From Roseibium sp. (GTDB taxonomy: Bacteria; Pseudomonadota; Alphaproteobacteria; Rhizobiales; Stappiaceae): 64,000 nt of DNA. Under the pieces are notes generated by a model. That model made no database searches. It had not been told where the DNA came from and saw only the letters and a list, made by a program, of their open reading frames with translations. A program made the translations under genes and the position numbers. The DNA lies in NCBI GenBank assembly GCA_017643925.1, contig JAEPML010000005.1, forward strand, positions 1 to 64,000. Direction: 5' to 3'. This document shows, one piece after another, positions 24,252 through 32,704 of this stretch. Position 1 is the stretch's first letter, and every line of letters begins with the position of its first letter.

Positions 24252-26735
24252 TCATGACTGGCGATTGACCATGGTTCCGTATTTAGCTGCCGTTTTTGGT
24301 GGCAGTCCGCGTACAAGACGCAGCTCCTGGAGATCCAGACCTGCATCAGCAAAGGCCGCTTCCATCGTCTCCCGCACAGCGTTCAAATCGTCAAAGGTCT
24401 CCTTCCGGTCCACCCAGAGGCTGACATAGGTCCCTCCCCCTCGCAGACTGACTGCCGCTTCCAGCGGTCCCGTCGCGGTCAGATCGAGCGCGAACCGGAG
24501 CCGCCAGGCCTCTTCACTTTCGTCCTCGTCGCCGGCTCCGCCCCCGTCACGACCGATCTGCATCTGCATGACCGCCGTTTCCTGGCCAAGCGACAGGGGA
24601 AGCTCCAAAACCAGATCCATCGGACGGGAAGACACCCTGGATGCATCATCCGACGACGCGCCGGTGTTGACCAGTTGCGTCAATCGGATGCGGGCAAGTG
24701 CTGAATCCGTGTCTTTCAGCAAGGCTTGAAGGTTCTGCTGCGCGACACTGCTGAGATATCCGCCGGTGAGTTGTGGTGCCTGTTGTGCCGGGCTCCCCTG
24801 GCGGGACGGCACAACAGGCTGGTTGGCCGGTCTGGAGACCTGGGAATTCGCACCGAATTGCTGCAACAACGACCTGAAGGAAATCAACATGGACTTCAGA
24901 TCCGGAAGGGGTTGCCCCGAGCCACCGGTCGGCAATGTGAGTTGAGCCTCCCGAAACTGTCCGGACATGCGCACCGCCTGTTGCAGATCCTTGCCCGTCG
25001 GCACCTGGGCCGTGTTGAGGCGCAGTCCGAGGATCTGCTGCATCGCCCTTACAACCGGGTCCGGCAGAGAGACCTTGCCTGCGGATTGTGCCGCCGCCAG
25101 CGTTCCGACCTGTGCAAACAGGTTGCCAAGCCCGGCCTGCTGCTCTCCCAGGGCAGGCTTCAGCAGGTCCGCCATTTGCCTGACGGGAGACGCAGGTTGT
25201 TGTGTGTCCGCCTGGACAGGTGCCGAACCCGCGCTCCTCATGAGGCCGGAACTGTTCGGGTACGGCTGTGCGGGAACTGCACGGGATGGAACAGGGCTTT
25301 GGGAGACTGTTTGTGGCGGCATGCCCCCTCTTCCGGCGTCACTTGCAGACATGGCACTTGCCTGCCCCCCAGAAGGCGTTGGCGCAGGCGTTCCAGGACT
25401 TGAATGGACGCTCGTGTTCGCCTGAGCGGCTTGCGTTCCCGGGAGTCCCGAAGGCTGCGGCTGGGTTACACCGCTCTGGTTTGGCAGGGTCGTGGCGATA
25501 GGGCCGGGTTGTGGAGCCGAAGATGTCTGTGCTGCCGGGGCAGATTGTGTTGCAGAACCAGGTGCCGGTTGCTGTTGAACAAGGCTGCCCCTGGCCGTCG
25601 CGGCGCCGGTGTTGCCAGCACGCGCGGGAATCGCTGGGTCCGCAACCGGTGGCGGCGGGCCGGGACGAACACTCTGGGCTACCGGTCCCGCCGGATTTTG
25701 TTGCGGCGCCGACACCGAAGCCTGCAGCGGAGTTCCGGTGGTTGAATTCCCGGAAGGAGCAGCAACGGGTGCGGCGGGTCCGGCTGAAGAAGACAAAGGC
25801 GCGCTGGCTGCCGGACTTGTTTGCTGACCGGCCGGAGGCTGGCCGCTGGGTTGTGGTGCATTGCCCGTCGGTGGTGACAATGGCCCTGAAAGGCTTGTTC
25901 CCTGGCCTTGCCCGCTCACCGGGCTTGCAGCTTGGGCCGCTGCGGAAGGGCTTCCGCTCTGCGGAGAGACAGCCGTGGCAGTTGTCGTCACGTTTTGCGG
26001 GACGGTCGGCGCCTGGACAGGTCTTGTGACATTTGTGGGAGACCCGGAGAGCGTCGTTTGAGGCGGGGCTGTCTGACCAGGTGTTGGCTGGCTCGTTGCC
26101 GTTTGCGTTGGCTGGCCTTGTGAAGGCGCACTGCTCACAGATGGCGTTGGGGCAGAGCCGGTTGTCGCGGCAGGTTGTCCGGCCCCGGATGGGTTTGCAG
26201 CCGCAGGATTGCCTGCGGGCAGCGATGGTGATTGTGACGGGGTGGATGCGCCCGATGTCGGGCCCGGCAAGGGACCGCCCCCCGATGATCCGGCCGCCTG
26301 CGATCCCGGATAGGTGGCAGCCGGCAAGACAGTGCCTGTTGGCAGCAACTGGCCCGGGGTTGGCCCGGGCAGATTTGCGCGCCCCTGGGATACCGGCCCG
26401 CCTTGACCGGGTGCAGGCAGAACGCCGGCAGAGTTGCCCTGCGACGGATTTTGCTGCGCCGGCTGGGCCGGTGAACCGTTGGGAGCGAGGCTTTTGATCT
26501 GAATGACCGGCTGCCGGCGGGTTCCCCCGACCGCGACCGACACTTCCGACCCCGGAGGCAAGGGCGTGCCCACGCGCAGATCCAGCTTGCCGCCGTCAGT
26601 TGCAAGCCGAACGACCCCGCCAGGCATATTCGCTTCGACCCTGGCCCGAATTTCGGTTCCAGGCTCCAGCACTTTCACGGAAGAACTGCCGCTTGCGCCC
26701 TGCAAAAGCGCCTGTGCGTTCACCGTTTCGACCAT
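24252..26735 (-). CDS. fliK: FliK-like flagellar hook-length control protein
   Basis: The 827-residue protein starts MVETVNAQALLQGASG. Residues 20-80 form a short ordered N-domain. Residues about 85-510 are a disordered Pro/Gln/Gly/Ser/Thr-rich linker. Residues about 520-640 are helical, and the last 150 residues form the FliK C-terminal (Flg_hook) core: LVLELPLSLGQETAVMQMQI, WRLRFALDLTATGPLEAAVS, TYVSLWVDRKETFDDLN. FliK measures hook length and switches export specificity through FlhB, and the FlhB-like gene next to it fits. The linker length is extreme compared with the usual 400-600 residues. No other flagellar genes are near. Confidence 0.8.
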   Translation of the reverse strand: MVETVNAQALLQGASGSSSVKVLEPGTEIRARVEANMPGGVVRLATDGGKLDLRVGTPLPPGSEVSVAVGGTRRQPVIQIKSLAPNGSPAQPAQQNPSQGNSAGVLPAPGQGGPVSQGRANLPGPTPGQLLPTGTVLPAATYPGSQAAGSSGGGPLPGPTSGASTPSQSPSLPAGNPAAANPSGAGQPAATTGSAPTPSVSSAPSQGQPTQTATSQPTPGQTAPPQTTLSGSPTNVTRPVQAPTVPQNVTTTATAVSPQSGSPSAAAQAASPVSGQGQGTSLSGPLSPPTGNAPQPSGQPPAGQQTSPAASAPLSSSAGPAAPVAAPSGNSTTGTPLQASVSAPQQNPAGPVAQSVRPGPPPPVADPAIPARAGNTGAATARGSLVQQQPAPGSATQSAPAAQTSSAPQPGPIATTLPNQSGVTQPQPSGLPGTQAAQANTSVHSSPGTPAPTPSGGQASAMSASDAGRGGMPPQTVSQSPVPSRAVPAQPYPNSSGLMRSAGSAPVQADTQQPASPVRQMADLLKPALGEQQAGLGNLFAQVGTLAAAQSAGKVSLPDPVVRAMQQILGLRLNTAQVPTGKDLQQAVRMSGQFREAQLTLPTGGSGQPLPDLKSMLISFRSLLQQFGANSQVSRPANQPVVPSRQGSPAQQAPQLTGGYLSSVAQQNLQALLKDTDSALARIRLTQLVNTGASSDDASRVSSRPMDLVLELPLSLGQETAVMQMQIGRDGGGAGDEDESEEAWRLRFALDLTATGPLEAAVSLRGGGTYVSLWVDRKETFDDLNAVRETMEAAFADAGLDLQELRLVRGLPPKTAAKYGTMVNRQS

Positions 26736-26956
26736 CTCTCCTGCTCCGGAGCTGCGGATATCTCAGAATCACGATGCGAAAGTATGGACGCTTTGTCACC
26801 GCTTGCACAGAGTTGACACGGATCAATGCCCCGTTGCGGACCGTCTGTCATCGTCAATGATAGTCACCTGCTTCGTCGACACTCGACGGAGGAGAGCTTC
26901 GAACGGGACCGTACCAGAGCCCACACGCCACTGTCCCAGCAAGAAGGAGAATTCGC

Positions 26957-27208
26957 GTGAACTGGATGGACCGATTGAATGAACGCGCCGAGCTCATGGG
27001 GCAGATGCTGGACACCATTGGCGCGATGAAGGAAGTGCCCGCCGTTGTGCAGACAGATGCCGATCTTCGCTCAGCCGTGATCCGCTGCATCAACTGCCGG
27101 GAAACCGAAGCATGCAAGGTCTGGCTCAAAGACCATGCTGACGGAGCACATCACGCACCGAAGCATTGTGCAAATTCGACGCTGTTCAACAGCTGGCTTG
27201 CAGACTGA
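26957..27208 (+). CDS. DUF6455-like protein
   Basis: GTG at 26957 follows GAAGGAGA. The 83-residue product is MNWMDRLNERAELMGQMLDT, then IRCINCRETEACKVWLKDH and PKHCANSTLFNSWL. This is the short cysteine-containing pattern of DUF6455, common in Rhodobacterales and Rhizobiales. C-x2-C-x4-C and a fourth cysteine could bind metal. The function is unknown. It stands alone between divergent and convergent neighbours. Confidence 0.75.
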   Translation: MNWMDRLNERAELMGQMLDTIGAMKEVPAVVQTDADLRSAVIRCINCRETEACKVWLKDHADGAHHAPKHCANSTLFNSWLAD

Positions 27209-27253
27209 TTTGAGACCGGGCAAGCGGCACCGTCGTTGTGGCGCTCGTGCGTT

Positions 27254-27556
27254 CTAGTTTGTCTTGCGACTTCTGTTCAGCCTGTAGGCCAGAAAACCTA
27301 CCAGTGTCCCGCCAATGAACCTGAAGGGGAACATGGCCAGCGCGCCGGCGTCCTGGGAAATCGGCTGTGGCAATTGAAGTATCCCGACAGCCGCCTCCAG
27401 CATCAACGAAAACGCCGCAGCAGCGAAGCCGGCAATCCAGAGCTTTTTGGGTTGATCGGCGCGCCAGCCCAGATATCCGCCAATAACCAGCGCAAACGGG
27501 TTCAACAGACCTGAAAGTCCGAGCAGGTCGTGCCATGTGTCAGAGAGCATTGTCAT
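27254..27556 (-). CDS. small inner-membrane protein (100 aa)
   Basis: Three hydrophobic segments are visible: LLGLSGLLNPFALVIGGYLG, LWIAGFAAAAFSLMLEAAVG and FRFIGGTLVGFLAYRL, followed by a basic tail (NRSRKTN). Positive residues lie on the C-terminal side. No family is recognised. It is convergent with the DUF6455 gene. Coding is supported by length, GC-rich codon use and the clear membrane topology. Confidence 0.65.
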   Translation of the reverse strand: MTMLSDTWHDLLGLSGLLNPFALVIGGYLGWRADQPKKLWIAGFAAAAFSLMLEAAVGILQLPQPISQDAGALAMFPFRFIGGTLVGFLAYRLNRSRKTN

Positions 27557-27699
27557 GGCCCTCTCTTACCTTCCGGCCGCGCAAAAAGCGAGTGCATTTC
27601 ACATTCGTTTTTCAACGTCGAAAGATACAAGTTCCAAACCCTGACGAAAACAGTCGCAAGTCTACCGCGCAATATTAAATTCATTATTTCCAGGAGCGA

Positions 27700-28104
27700 G
27701 TGAACAGGCGCCTAAAGCAACATGAACGATCAGTCATAATAGTATTGATTATTTGTAACGTGCTTGCTTTGTGTTATGATTTATTATTGCAGCGTGTAAT
27801 TGCGCCACAATTGTTCCTTTTCAATATTTTTGACGCTGAACAAAGTCCCATGACTGTATTAAACGCCAAAAATGCAGACGATCCGACACTCGACGCGTTG
27901 AGCAAGTCAGGCAGACGGCTGGCAATACAGTGTGCGTCCTGTGGGCGATTTCGCTATTTGAACGCCGCCCGTTTTGACAGCGGAAAAACCGTTTCAGCTG
28001 TCAGCAAGGAACTCAGGTGCGGCACCTGCGGTTCAACCGATGTCGATGCCGTCGCAGTTTCGCGCGACCCTTCCAACGGCTACTGGCCAGCCGAGCACAG
28101 TTAA
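27700..28104 (+). CDS. membrane-anchored protein with zinc-ribbon-like cysteines
   Basis: The 134-residue frame starts at 27700 with MNRRLKQHERSVIIVLIICN, which would add one membrane helix (residues 12-30). An alternative start at 27850 would give an 84-residue soluble protein. The C-terminal part contains CASCGRFRYL and LRCGTCGSTDVDAV, two CxxC pairs spaced like a zinc ribbon. The first 150 bp are much more AT-rich than the rest, so the longer start is uncertain. Function unknown. Confidence 0.5.
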   Translation: MNRRLKQHERSVIIVLIICNVLALCYDLLLQRVIAPQLFLFNIFDAEQSPMTVLNAKNADDPTLDALSKSGRRLAIQCASCGRFRYLNAARFDSGKTVSAVSKELRCGTCGSTDVDAVAVSRDPSNGYWPAEHS

Positions 28105-28416
28105 CCCACGGCCCTGGTAACCCACGATCAAGGGCAAAAGCGTAGCACGCCGAACCGCTGCAAGCCTCATCTATCGCATAAATACAACACCTGCCGGCGG
28201 ATCGCGGTGGTCGTTGGTCAGAAGGTGCTCATGTGAGTTGATGCCGTATCTGCTGCGTGATAATCGCCAAGTGTCTTATTGAGAGGTTTTATGCGCGGAT
28301 CACGCGAGTCCCGGTAATCCCCGGCTGTTCTTGGCTGGGGCGATGCACAGCAACGTTGCATGCGAATGGCTGCAACGATTGAGTTTTTGCATTCAAATTC
28401 AGGCTTCTCGAAATCA
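28105..28416. other. intergenic region before yjhX
   Basis: 312 bp without a convincing frame. The open frame of yjhX extends 57 bp upstream of its preferred ATG, but that part lacks family similarity. No operator or hairpin was recognised. Confidence 0.4.
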
Positions 28417-28674
28417 ATGGACATATCAAAGGCCGAGCAGCGGGTCCTGCACCTGCTGGCTCAGGGCGGCTACATCCTCGTGGAAAAGGACGAGACGGGC
28501 CGCATTATCAACCAGGAAACGGTCACGAGAGACGGCTGGTACTGGGCAGGCTGTTCTCAACAGCTTTTCCAAAAGCTCAAGTACAAGCGCCTGATCTCGT
28601 CGAAAAACAGTGGCCCCTACCGGATCACGCAGCTGGGCTTGCGCCGGGTTCGCTCCCAGCTCGACAGCAGGTGA
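28417..28674 (+). CDS. yjhX: YjhX-family putative toxin
   Basis: From ATG 28417 the 85-residue product matches YjhX (UPF0386) along its length: MDISKAEQRVLHLLAQGGYI, VEKDETGRIINQETVTRDGW, then LFQKLKYKRLISSKNSGPY, RITQLGLRRVRSQLDSR. It is a small winged-helix protein. In Escherichia coli YjhX was reported as the toxin of a YjhX-YjhQ pair, with the GNAT protein YjhQ as antitoxin. No GNAT gene lies next to it here, so a toxin role in this genome is doubtful. A bidirectional terminator follows 24 bp downstream. Confidence 0.85.
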   Translation: MDISKAEQRVLHLLAQGGYILVEKDETGRIINQETVTRDGWYWAGCSQQLFQKLKYKRLISSKNSGPYRITQLGLRRVRSQLDSR

Positions 28675-28692
28675 CCCGGCATTACGCCACCC

Positions 28693-28726
28693 AAAAAAGC
28701 GCGCCGGTTTCCCGGCGCGCTTCTTC
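28693..28726. terminator. bidirectional terminator between yjhX and phoX
   Basis: Nine-pair GC stem (28699-28707 with 28712-28720, TTTC loop). Six A residues precede it, giving a T run for reverse transcription, and TTCTTC follows. It serves the convergent yjhX and phoX. Confidence 0.8.
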
Positions 28727-28746
28727 ATCCAAACCTGTCGGCAGAA

Positions 28747-30642
28747 TTAGCCTATGCGGCCGTTGTCGGCGCGCTTGACAGCGATGACCGAGGAACGGGC
28801 CAGCTTGCCTTCACCGTCCGGGAACGGCGCTGCCGGATGTTGAATGCCGACAAAAAGCGTACGCTTGTCGGCCGACCAGGTGATGCCAGTAACTTCCGAA
28901 CCGTAGGGAACGGTCATGAACCGTTCGATCCGGCCGGTAACCGGGTCACCAACCAGCATCTGGTTGTTGCCCATTCCGGCAAAATCACCCTCGTTCTTGT
29001 AGTTGCCGTCGGTCTGGATCCACAGCAGGCCGGATGTGTCGAACATCATGCCGTCGGGCGAGTTGAACAGGTTACCATCGTTGATGTTTGCAGACCCGGC
29101 ATAGGCGTCTTCATGAACAAGCGGGTTGCCAGCCATGACAAACAGGTCCCACTTGAAGCCCGGATCGACATGGTCATCATTCGCGGGGTACCAGCGAACA
29201 ATCTGCCCATAGTGGTTTTCGGCGCGGGGATTCGGACCGTTGACCGGTGTCGGATCACCACCGGCATTCGGCTTGACTGCACGGTTCTTGTTGTTGGTCA
29301 GGGCGCAATAGGCTTCAACCGCGACCGGGTTCACGGCGACCCATTCCGGGCGATCCATGGTTGTGGCGCCGACCTTGGAAGCCGCCATTCGGCTGTAGAT
29401 GCTGATTTCGGCAGTGCTCATCCCGGTCGTTTCTTCGGTCAGGGCAAGCCACTCACCTGAACCATCGTCATTGAACCTGGCGACGTACAGCGTGCCTTCG
29501 TCGAGCAAGTTGTCGGTGGATGCGCCCGGCGTATAAACACCGTCAGACACGAACTTGTAGAGAAATTCACCGCGTTCGTCGTCGCCCATGTAGACAACCA
29601 CACGCCCGTCGCGCGCCACGGCACAGGCCGCGTTTTCATGCTTGAAACGGCCGAGTGCGGTGCGCTTGACCGGTGTCGACGTCGGATCGCCCGGATCGAT
29701 TTCGACAATATATCCGGCGCGGCGCGGTTCATTGAAATTCTTGGAAATGTCGAACCGGTCGTCGAATTTCTCGTAGTTGTAACGGCTCTCGTTGTTGATG
29801 CCGTAACGCTTGAAGTCTTCGGGACGCTCGTAGTTCTCGTCGGTCGAGCCGAAATAACCGTTGAAGTTTTCCTCGCAGGTCAGGTAGGTCCCCCAAGGCG
29901 TCTTGCCCGCACCGCAGTTGTTGAATGTGCCAAGCGACTGCGTTCCGGTCGGATCGGCTTCGGTTTTCAGGAGGTCGTGACCAGCGGCAGGACCGGAGAT
30001 CCGCATCGGCGTGTTGTGGGTAATGCGACGGTTATACGGGCTGTCGACGACAACGCTCCAACCATTCTCGCCTTCTGCGACCTCGATGACGGCAACGCCC
30101 TGCAGGTTCTGCAGTTTCCTGACGTCCGCAGCCGCTTGCGGCTTGCCGTCTTCGGTGTGTGGCAGGTTGATTTTCGGGTTCACATATTCGTGGTTGACTG
30201 CAATGACCTGTTTGTCACCGAAGACAAACAGTTCCATGCCGTCGGTGTTTTCACCGAAGACCCGGTCGGAGCTCTCCGCATCGCCACCTGTTGCGTGATC
30301 GAATTCCGCGGCATCGGAGAAGAGCTTGTCGCCCCATTTTACCAGCAGGTCCCAGGTGTAACCTTCCGGAACGTGAACCGTGGCATCGGTCGCGGTCGTC
30401 ACTGGCGTGAACGCGAAACGGCCTGCGTCCTGTGCCTGAGCGGAAGCGGTGTTCAGAAGATTGACGCCTGTTCCAAGGCCCATCACGGCAGCACCCGAAC
30501 CGAAGGCCACAAGGCCATTCAGAAAGCCGCGCCTTGAAAGGCCGGCCTCGACGACACGGTCGAAACCTGTGGTTTCTTCCGTGGGCCGCATCAGCTCGTC
30601 CCACTCGTCCCAGGACAATTCGTCTTTATTGATTTCTGTCAT
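28747..30642 (-). CDS. phoX: PhoX-family alkaline phosphatase
   Basis: ATG at 30642 follows GGAGAGCAAG, giving 631 residues. After an acidic N-terminus a twin-arginine signal is visible (LSRRGFLNGLVAFGSGAAVM), so the enzyme is exported folded by Tat. The body follows the DUF839/PhoX pattern: FGDKQVIAVNHEYVNPK with the metal-ligand HE, YNRRITHNTPMRISGPAAGH, GTFNNCGAGKTPWGTYLTCE with the CEEN metal site, FKHENAACAVARDGRVVVYM, DERGEFLYKF and SPDGMMFDTSGLLWI. PhoX proteins are calcium/iron phosphomonoesterases induced by phosphate starvation. A Pho-box-like repeat lies about 60-90 bp upstream. Confidence 0.93.
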   Translation of the reverse strand: MTEINKDELSWDEWDELMRPTEETTGFDRVVEAGLSRRGFLNGLVAFGSGAAVMGLGTGVNLLNTASAQAQDAGRFAFTPVTTATDATVHVPEGYTWDLLVKWGDKLFSDAAEFDHATGGDAESSDRVFGENTDGMELFVFGDKQVIAVNHEYVNPKINLPHTEDGKPQAAADVRKLQNLQGVAVIEVAEGENGWSVVVDSPYNRRITHNTPMRISGPAAGHDLLKTEADPTGTQSLGTFNNCGAGKTPWGTYLTCEENFNGYFGSTDENYERPEDFKRYGINNESRYNYEKFDDRFDISKNFNEPRRAGYIVEIDPGDPTSTPVKRTALGRFKHENAACAVARDGRVVVYMGDDERGEFLYKFVSDGVYTPGASTDNLLDEGTLYVARFNDDGSGEWLALTEETTGMSTAEISIYSRMAASKVGATTMDRPEWVAVNPVAVEAYCALTNNKNRAVKPNAGGDPTPVNGPNPRAENHYGQIVRWYPANDDHVDPGFKWDLFVMAGNPLVHEDAYAGSANINDGNLFNSPDGMMFDTSGLLWIQTDGNYKNEGDFAGMGNNQMLVGDPVTGRIERFMTVPYGSEVTGITWSADKRTLFVGIQHPAAPFPDGEGKLARSSVIAVKRADNGRIG

Positions 30643-30700
30643 CTTGCTCTCCACTAGGATGGCTACTCAATGGCACCCGCCCTTGCGTTAGAGACGCATC

Positions 30701-30729
30701 ATGACAGTCTCATCTCACTTCGGTGACAA
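30701..30729 (-). promoter_or_regulatory. Pho-box-like direct repeats upstream of phoX
   Basis: On the reverse strand three 7-mers are spaced by exactly 4 bp: TTGTCAC, GTGAGAT and CTGTCAT (30729 down to 30701). The last matches the rhizobial PhoB half-site CTGTCAT perfectly, the others 5 and 4 of 7. The 11-bp periodicity is that of PhoB sites, and the location before a phosphatase gene fits. Confidence 0.5.
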
Positions 30730-30881
30730 GGGCATGATTGTTGCGTGGCGAGAATTTGGCACGCTTCGACAACCTCACACCCCCTCATCTAAGAAATTGA
30801 TTTAATTATACAAATTACAAAAACTAAATCATTGGGACCACGCGCCTCTTTGGTGCGCGTCCAGATTTTTACCCAATAGAT

Positions 30882-31349
30882 TTATACCGCTTCAACGTCA
30901 TCAGGGCTGTTGCCCAGCAGGTATCGCGGCCCCCGACCGTGCCGTGAAGCAGCGTCCCCGGCGTTGTAGAGCTGACACACCTGCATCGACAGACAACCAC
31001 AACCAATACATGCATCCAGCTTGTCCCTGAGCGCAGTCATGCGCTCGATCCGCTTATCCAGATGGGATCTGAAATCCCGGCTGATCCTGGTCCAGTCCGC
31101 CTTGGTCGGGGCGCGTCCCTCCGGGAGCCTCTCGAGTTGTGTTGCAATTTCTGAAATGGAAAAGCCAAATTCCTGTGCGACCAGGACAAAGGACAATCGT
31201 CGGATATCCGCGCGCAAGAAACGTCTTTGTCCTCCCGGATTGCGGCTTGGATGCACCAGCCCCTTTTCCTCGTAGAACCGGATTGCGGATACTGAAAGTC
31301 CGGTCCGATCTGCCAGCTCCCCGATTGTCAGGAGATCGTTCGCCTTCAT
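30882..31349 (-). CDS. soxR: redox-sensitive transcriptional activator SoxR
   Basis: The 155-residue MerR-family protein has the N-terminal winged HTH (LLTIGELADRTGLSVSAIRF, YEEKGLVHPSRNPGGQRRF), the dimerisation helix, and the [2Fe-2S] cluster motif CIGCGCLSMQVC (C-x2-C-x-C-x5-C) near residue 120. SoxR is activated by redox-cycling compounds or oxidants and untwists a 19-bp-spaced promoter. It is divergent from a VOC-family gene, and the intergenic region has an almost perfect SoxR box, so that gene is the probable target. Confidence 0.95.
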   Translation of the reverse strand: MKANDLLTIGELADRTGLSVSAIRFYEEKGLVHPSRNPGGQRRFLRADIRRLSFVLVAQEFGFSISEIATQLERLPEGRAPTKADWTRISRDFRSHLDKRIERMTALRDKLDACIGCGCLSMQVCQLYNAGDAASRHGRGPRYLLGNSPDDVEAV

Positions 31350-31379
31350 AACCGCCTCCAGTTTATTTTCTTTTCGCTC

Positions 31380-31410
31380 TTGACCTCAAGTTTACTTGAG
31401 GAATTATCTC
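31380..31410 (+). promoter_or_regulatory. SoxR-regulated promoter with SoxR box
   Basis: The -35 is TTGACC (31380-31385), the spacer is 19 bp and the -10 is TATCTC (31405-31410). The spacer holds the palindrome CCTCAAGTTTACTTGAGG (31384-31401). It differs by one base from the enterobacterial soxS operator as I know it. Orientation points at the VOC gene. Confidence 0.9.
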
Positions 31411-31447
31411 CAGTGTCCACTTGATGTCAAACTTGAGAGGACGACAG

Positions 31448-31837
31448 ATGAGCACTGCATTTCTGGAGCATGTGAATGTAACGGTCAGCGACCCGGCCGC
31501 GACCGCCAAGCGGCTGGAAAACTGGTTTGGTTGGAAGGTTCGCTGGAAAGGCGATGCCAAAGGGGGCGGAACCACTTATCACATCGGCAACGAGACCAGT
31601 TACGTCGCCGCCTATTCCCCGCCCAAACAGACTACCCCTGTTCGCGACGAGAGCTACAGCCACCACGGTGGTCTCAACCACATCGCCGTCGTGGTCGACG
31701 ATCTGGACGCGACTGAAGAGCTGATCAAGGCTGACGGGTACAGAACACACAATCACGGCGACTACGAACCGGGCCGGCGTTTCTATTTCGACGATGACGA
31801 CGGGATCGAGTTTGAAATCGTCAGCTACCAGGACTGA
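31448..31837 (+). CDS. VOC-family (glyoxalase/dioxygenase-like) protein, SoxR target
   Basis: ATG at 31448 follows GAGAGGACGAC. The 129-residue product shows the vicinal-oxygen-chelate fold: FLEHVNVTVSDPAATAKRLE at the N-terminus, GLNHIAVVVDDLDATEELIK for the second half, and FYFDDDDGIEFEIVSY at the end. Potential metal ligands are His in EHVNV, His in GLNHIAV and the terminal Glu. It is the first gene right of the SoxR box. SoxR targets outside enterics often detoxify redox-active small molecules, which fits a VOC enzyme; the substrate is unknown. Confidence 0.88.
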   Translation: MSTAFLEHVNVTVSDPAATAKRLENWFGWKVRWKGDAKGGGTTYHIGNETSYVAAYSPPKQTTPVRDESYSHHGGLNHIAVVVDDLDATEELIKADGYRTHNHGDYEPGRRFYFDDDDGIEFEIVSYQD

Positions 31838-31972
31838 GTAATAACGGGCGGCGGCAGGCCGCCCATTCTCCCCGACAAGACCCACATTTTGTCGGCAGAG
31901 ACTCAGCCCGTTTCCATGTCCATGCGCGCTTGCGCATAGCGTTCCTTCTGATCCCCAAAAAAGCAAGAAGTC

Positions 31973-32689
31973 ATGAGAATTTCAGACCGAAAATACGCAA
32001 TAACCGGTGCCGGCCGCGGCCTGGGCGCGGCTCTTGCCATTGTCATGGCCGACGCGGGAGCAAAGCTTGTGTTGCTTGCCCGTACTGAGGAGGCCCTAGG
32101 CGGCACACTCTCAGCTATTCACAAGAGAACAGGTGAAAGACCGAATGCAATTGCCTGCGATCTTGCAGATGCAGAAAGCTGCACGAAGGCGGGACACAGG
32201 TTGGCAACGGAGCACCCGGATCTGGATGGTGTGATCCACAATGGCGCCATGTGGCTGCCCGGAACCATGAATGACCTGACCGATGTGGAAATACAGAACT
32301 GTGTCGGTTCTGCCGCGGTCGGAGCGCTGATCCTCACCCGGCATCTCCTTCCAAAGCTGACACAAAGAGGAGAAGCCGACATACATACGGTTGTTTCGAC
32401 CAGCGGCCTGCAGACACGGCGGCCAGGCGGTGGTTCAGTCGCCTTTCAGGCCGCAAAATCGGCTCAAGCCGGCTTCGTGAACGGACTTGCAATGGAGCTG
32501 TCCGGAACCGGTGTCAGGGTAACTGCGGTCTACCCCGGCAACTTTGATGATGTTTCGCCGCTCGATGACAGCTGGCTTGTTGGAGATGTGCCGGAACACC
32601 TTCTCAGCAACCGGGAAGTTGTCGACGCAATCCTGTTCATCTTGAACCAACCGCCAAAAGTGGCGGTTCGTTCAATGATCCTGGAGTAG
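31973..32689 (+). CDS. short-chain dehydrogenase/reductase
   Basis: The 238-residue protein has the NAD(P) motif TGAGRGLGAAL (TGxxxGxG), the structural NG motif as VIHNGAMWLPG, the catalytic Ser region VSTSGLQTRRPGG, and PG in VYPGNFDDV. The usual YxxxK is replaced: the aligned segment is FQAAKSAQAG, so the catalytic Tyr appears to be Phe while Lys is kept. This may make it a poor oxidoreductase or a divergent one. It lies 135 bp after the VOC gene on the same strand and may be in the SoxR-controlled unit. Confidence 0.82.
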   Translation: MRISDRKYAITGAGRGLGAALAIVMADAGAKLVLLARTEEALGGTLSAIHKRTGERPNAIACDLADAESCTKAGHRLATEHPDLDGVIHNGAMWLPGTMNDLTDVEIQNCVGSAAVGALILTRHLLPKLTQRGEADIHTVVSTSGLQTRRPGGGSVAFQAAKSAQAGFVNGLAMELSGTGVRVTAVYPGNFDDVSPLDDSWLVGDVPEHLLSNREVVDAILFILNQPPKVAVRSMILE

Positions 32690-32704
32690 AGAGACTTTTG
32701 TACC

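Noticed and set aside
24726..25745. Several forward ORFs inside the FliK-like gene
   Set aside because: Shadows of the Pro/Gln-rich linker; biased composition opens all frames.
31847..31865. GGGCGGC/GCCGCCC hairpin after the VOC gene as a terminator
   Set aside because: No T run follows; transcription may continue into the SDR gene.
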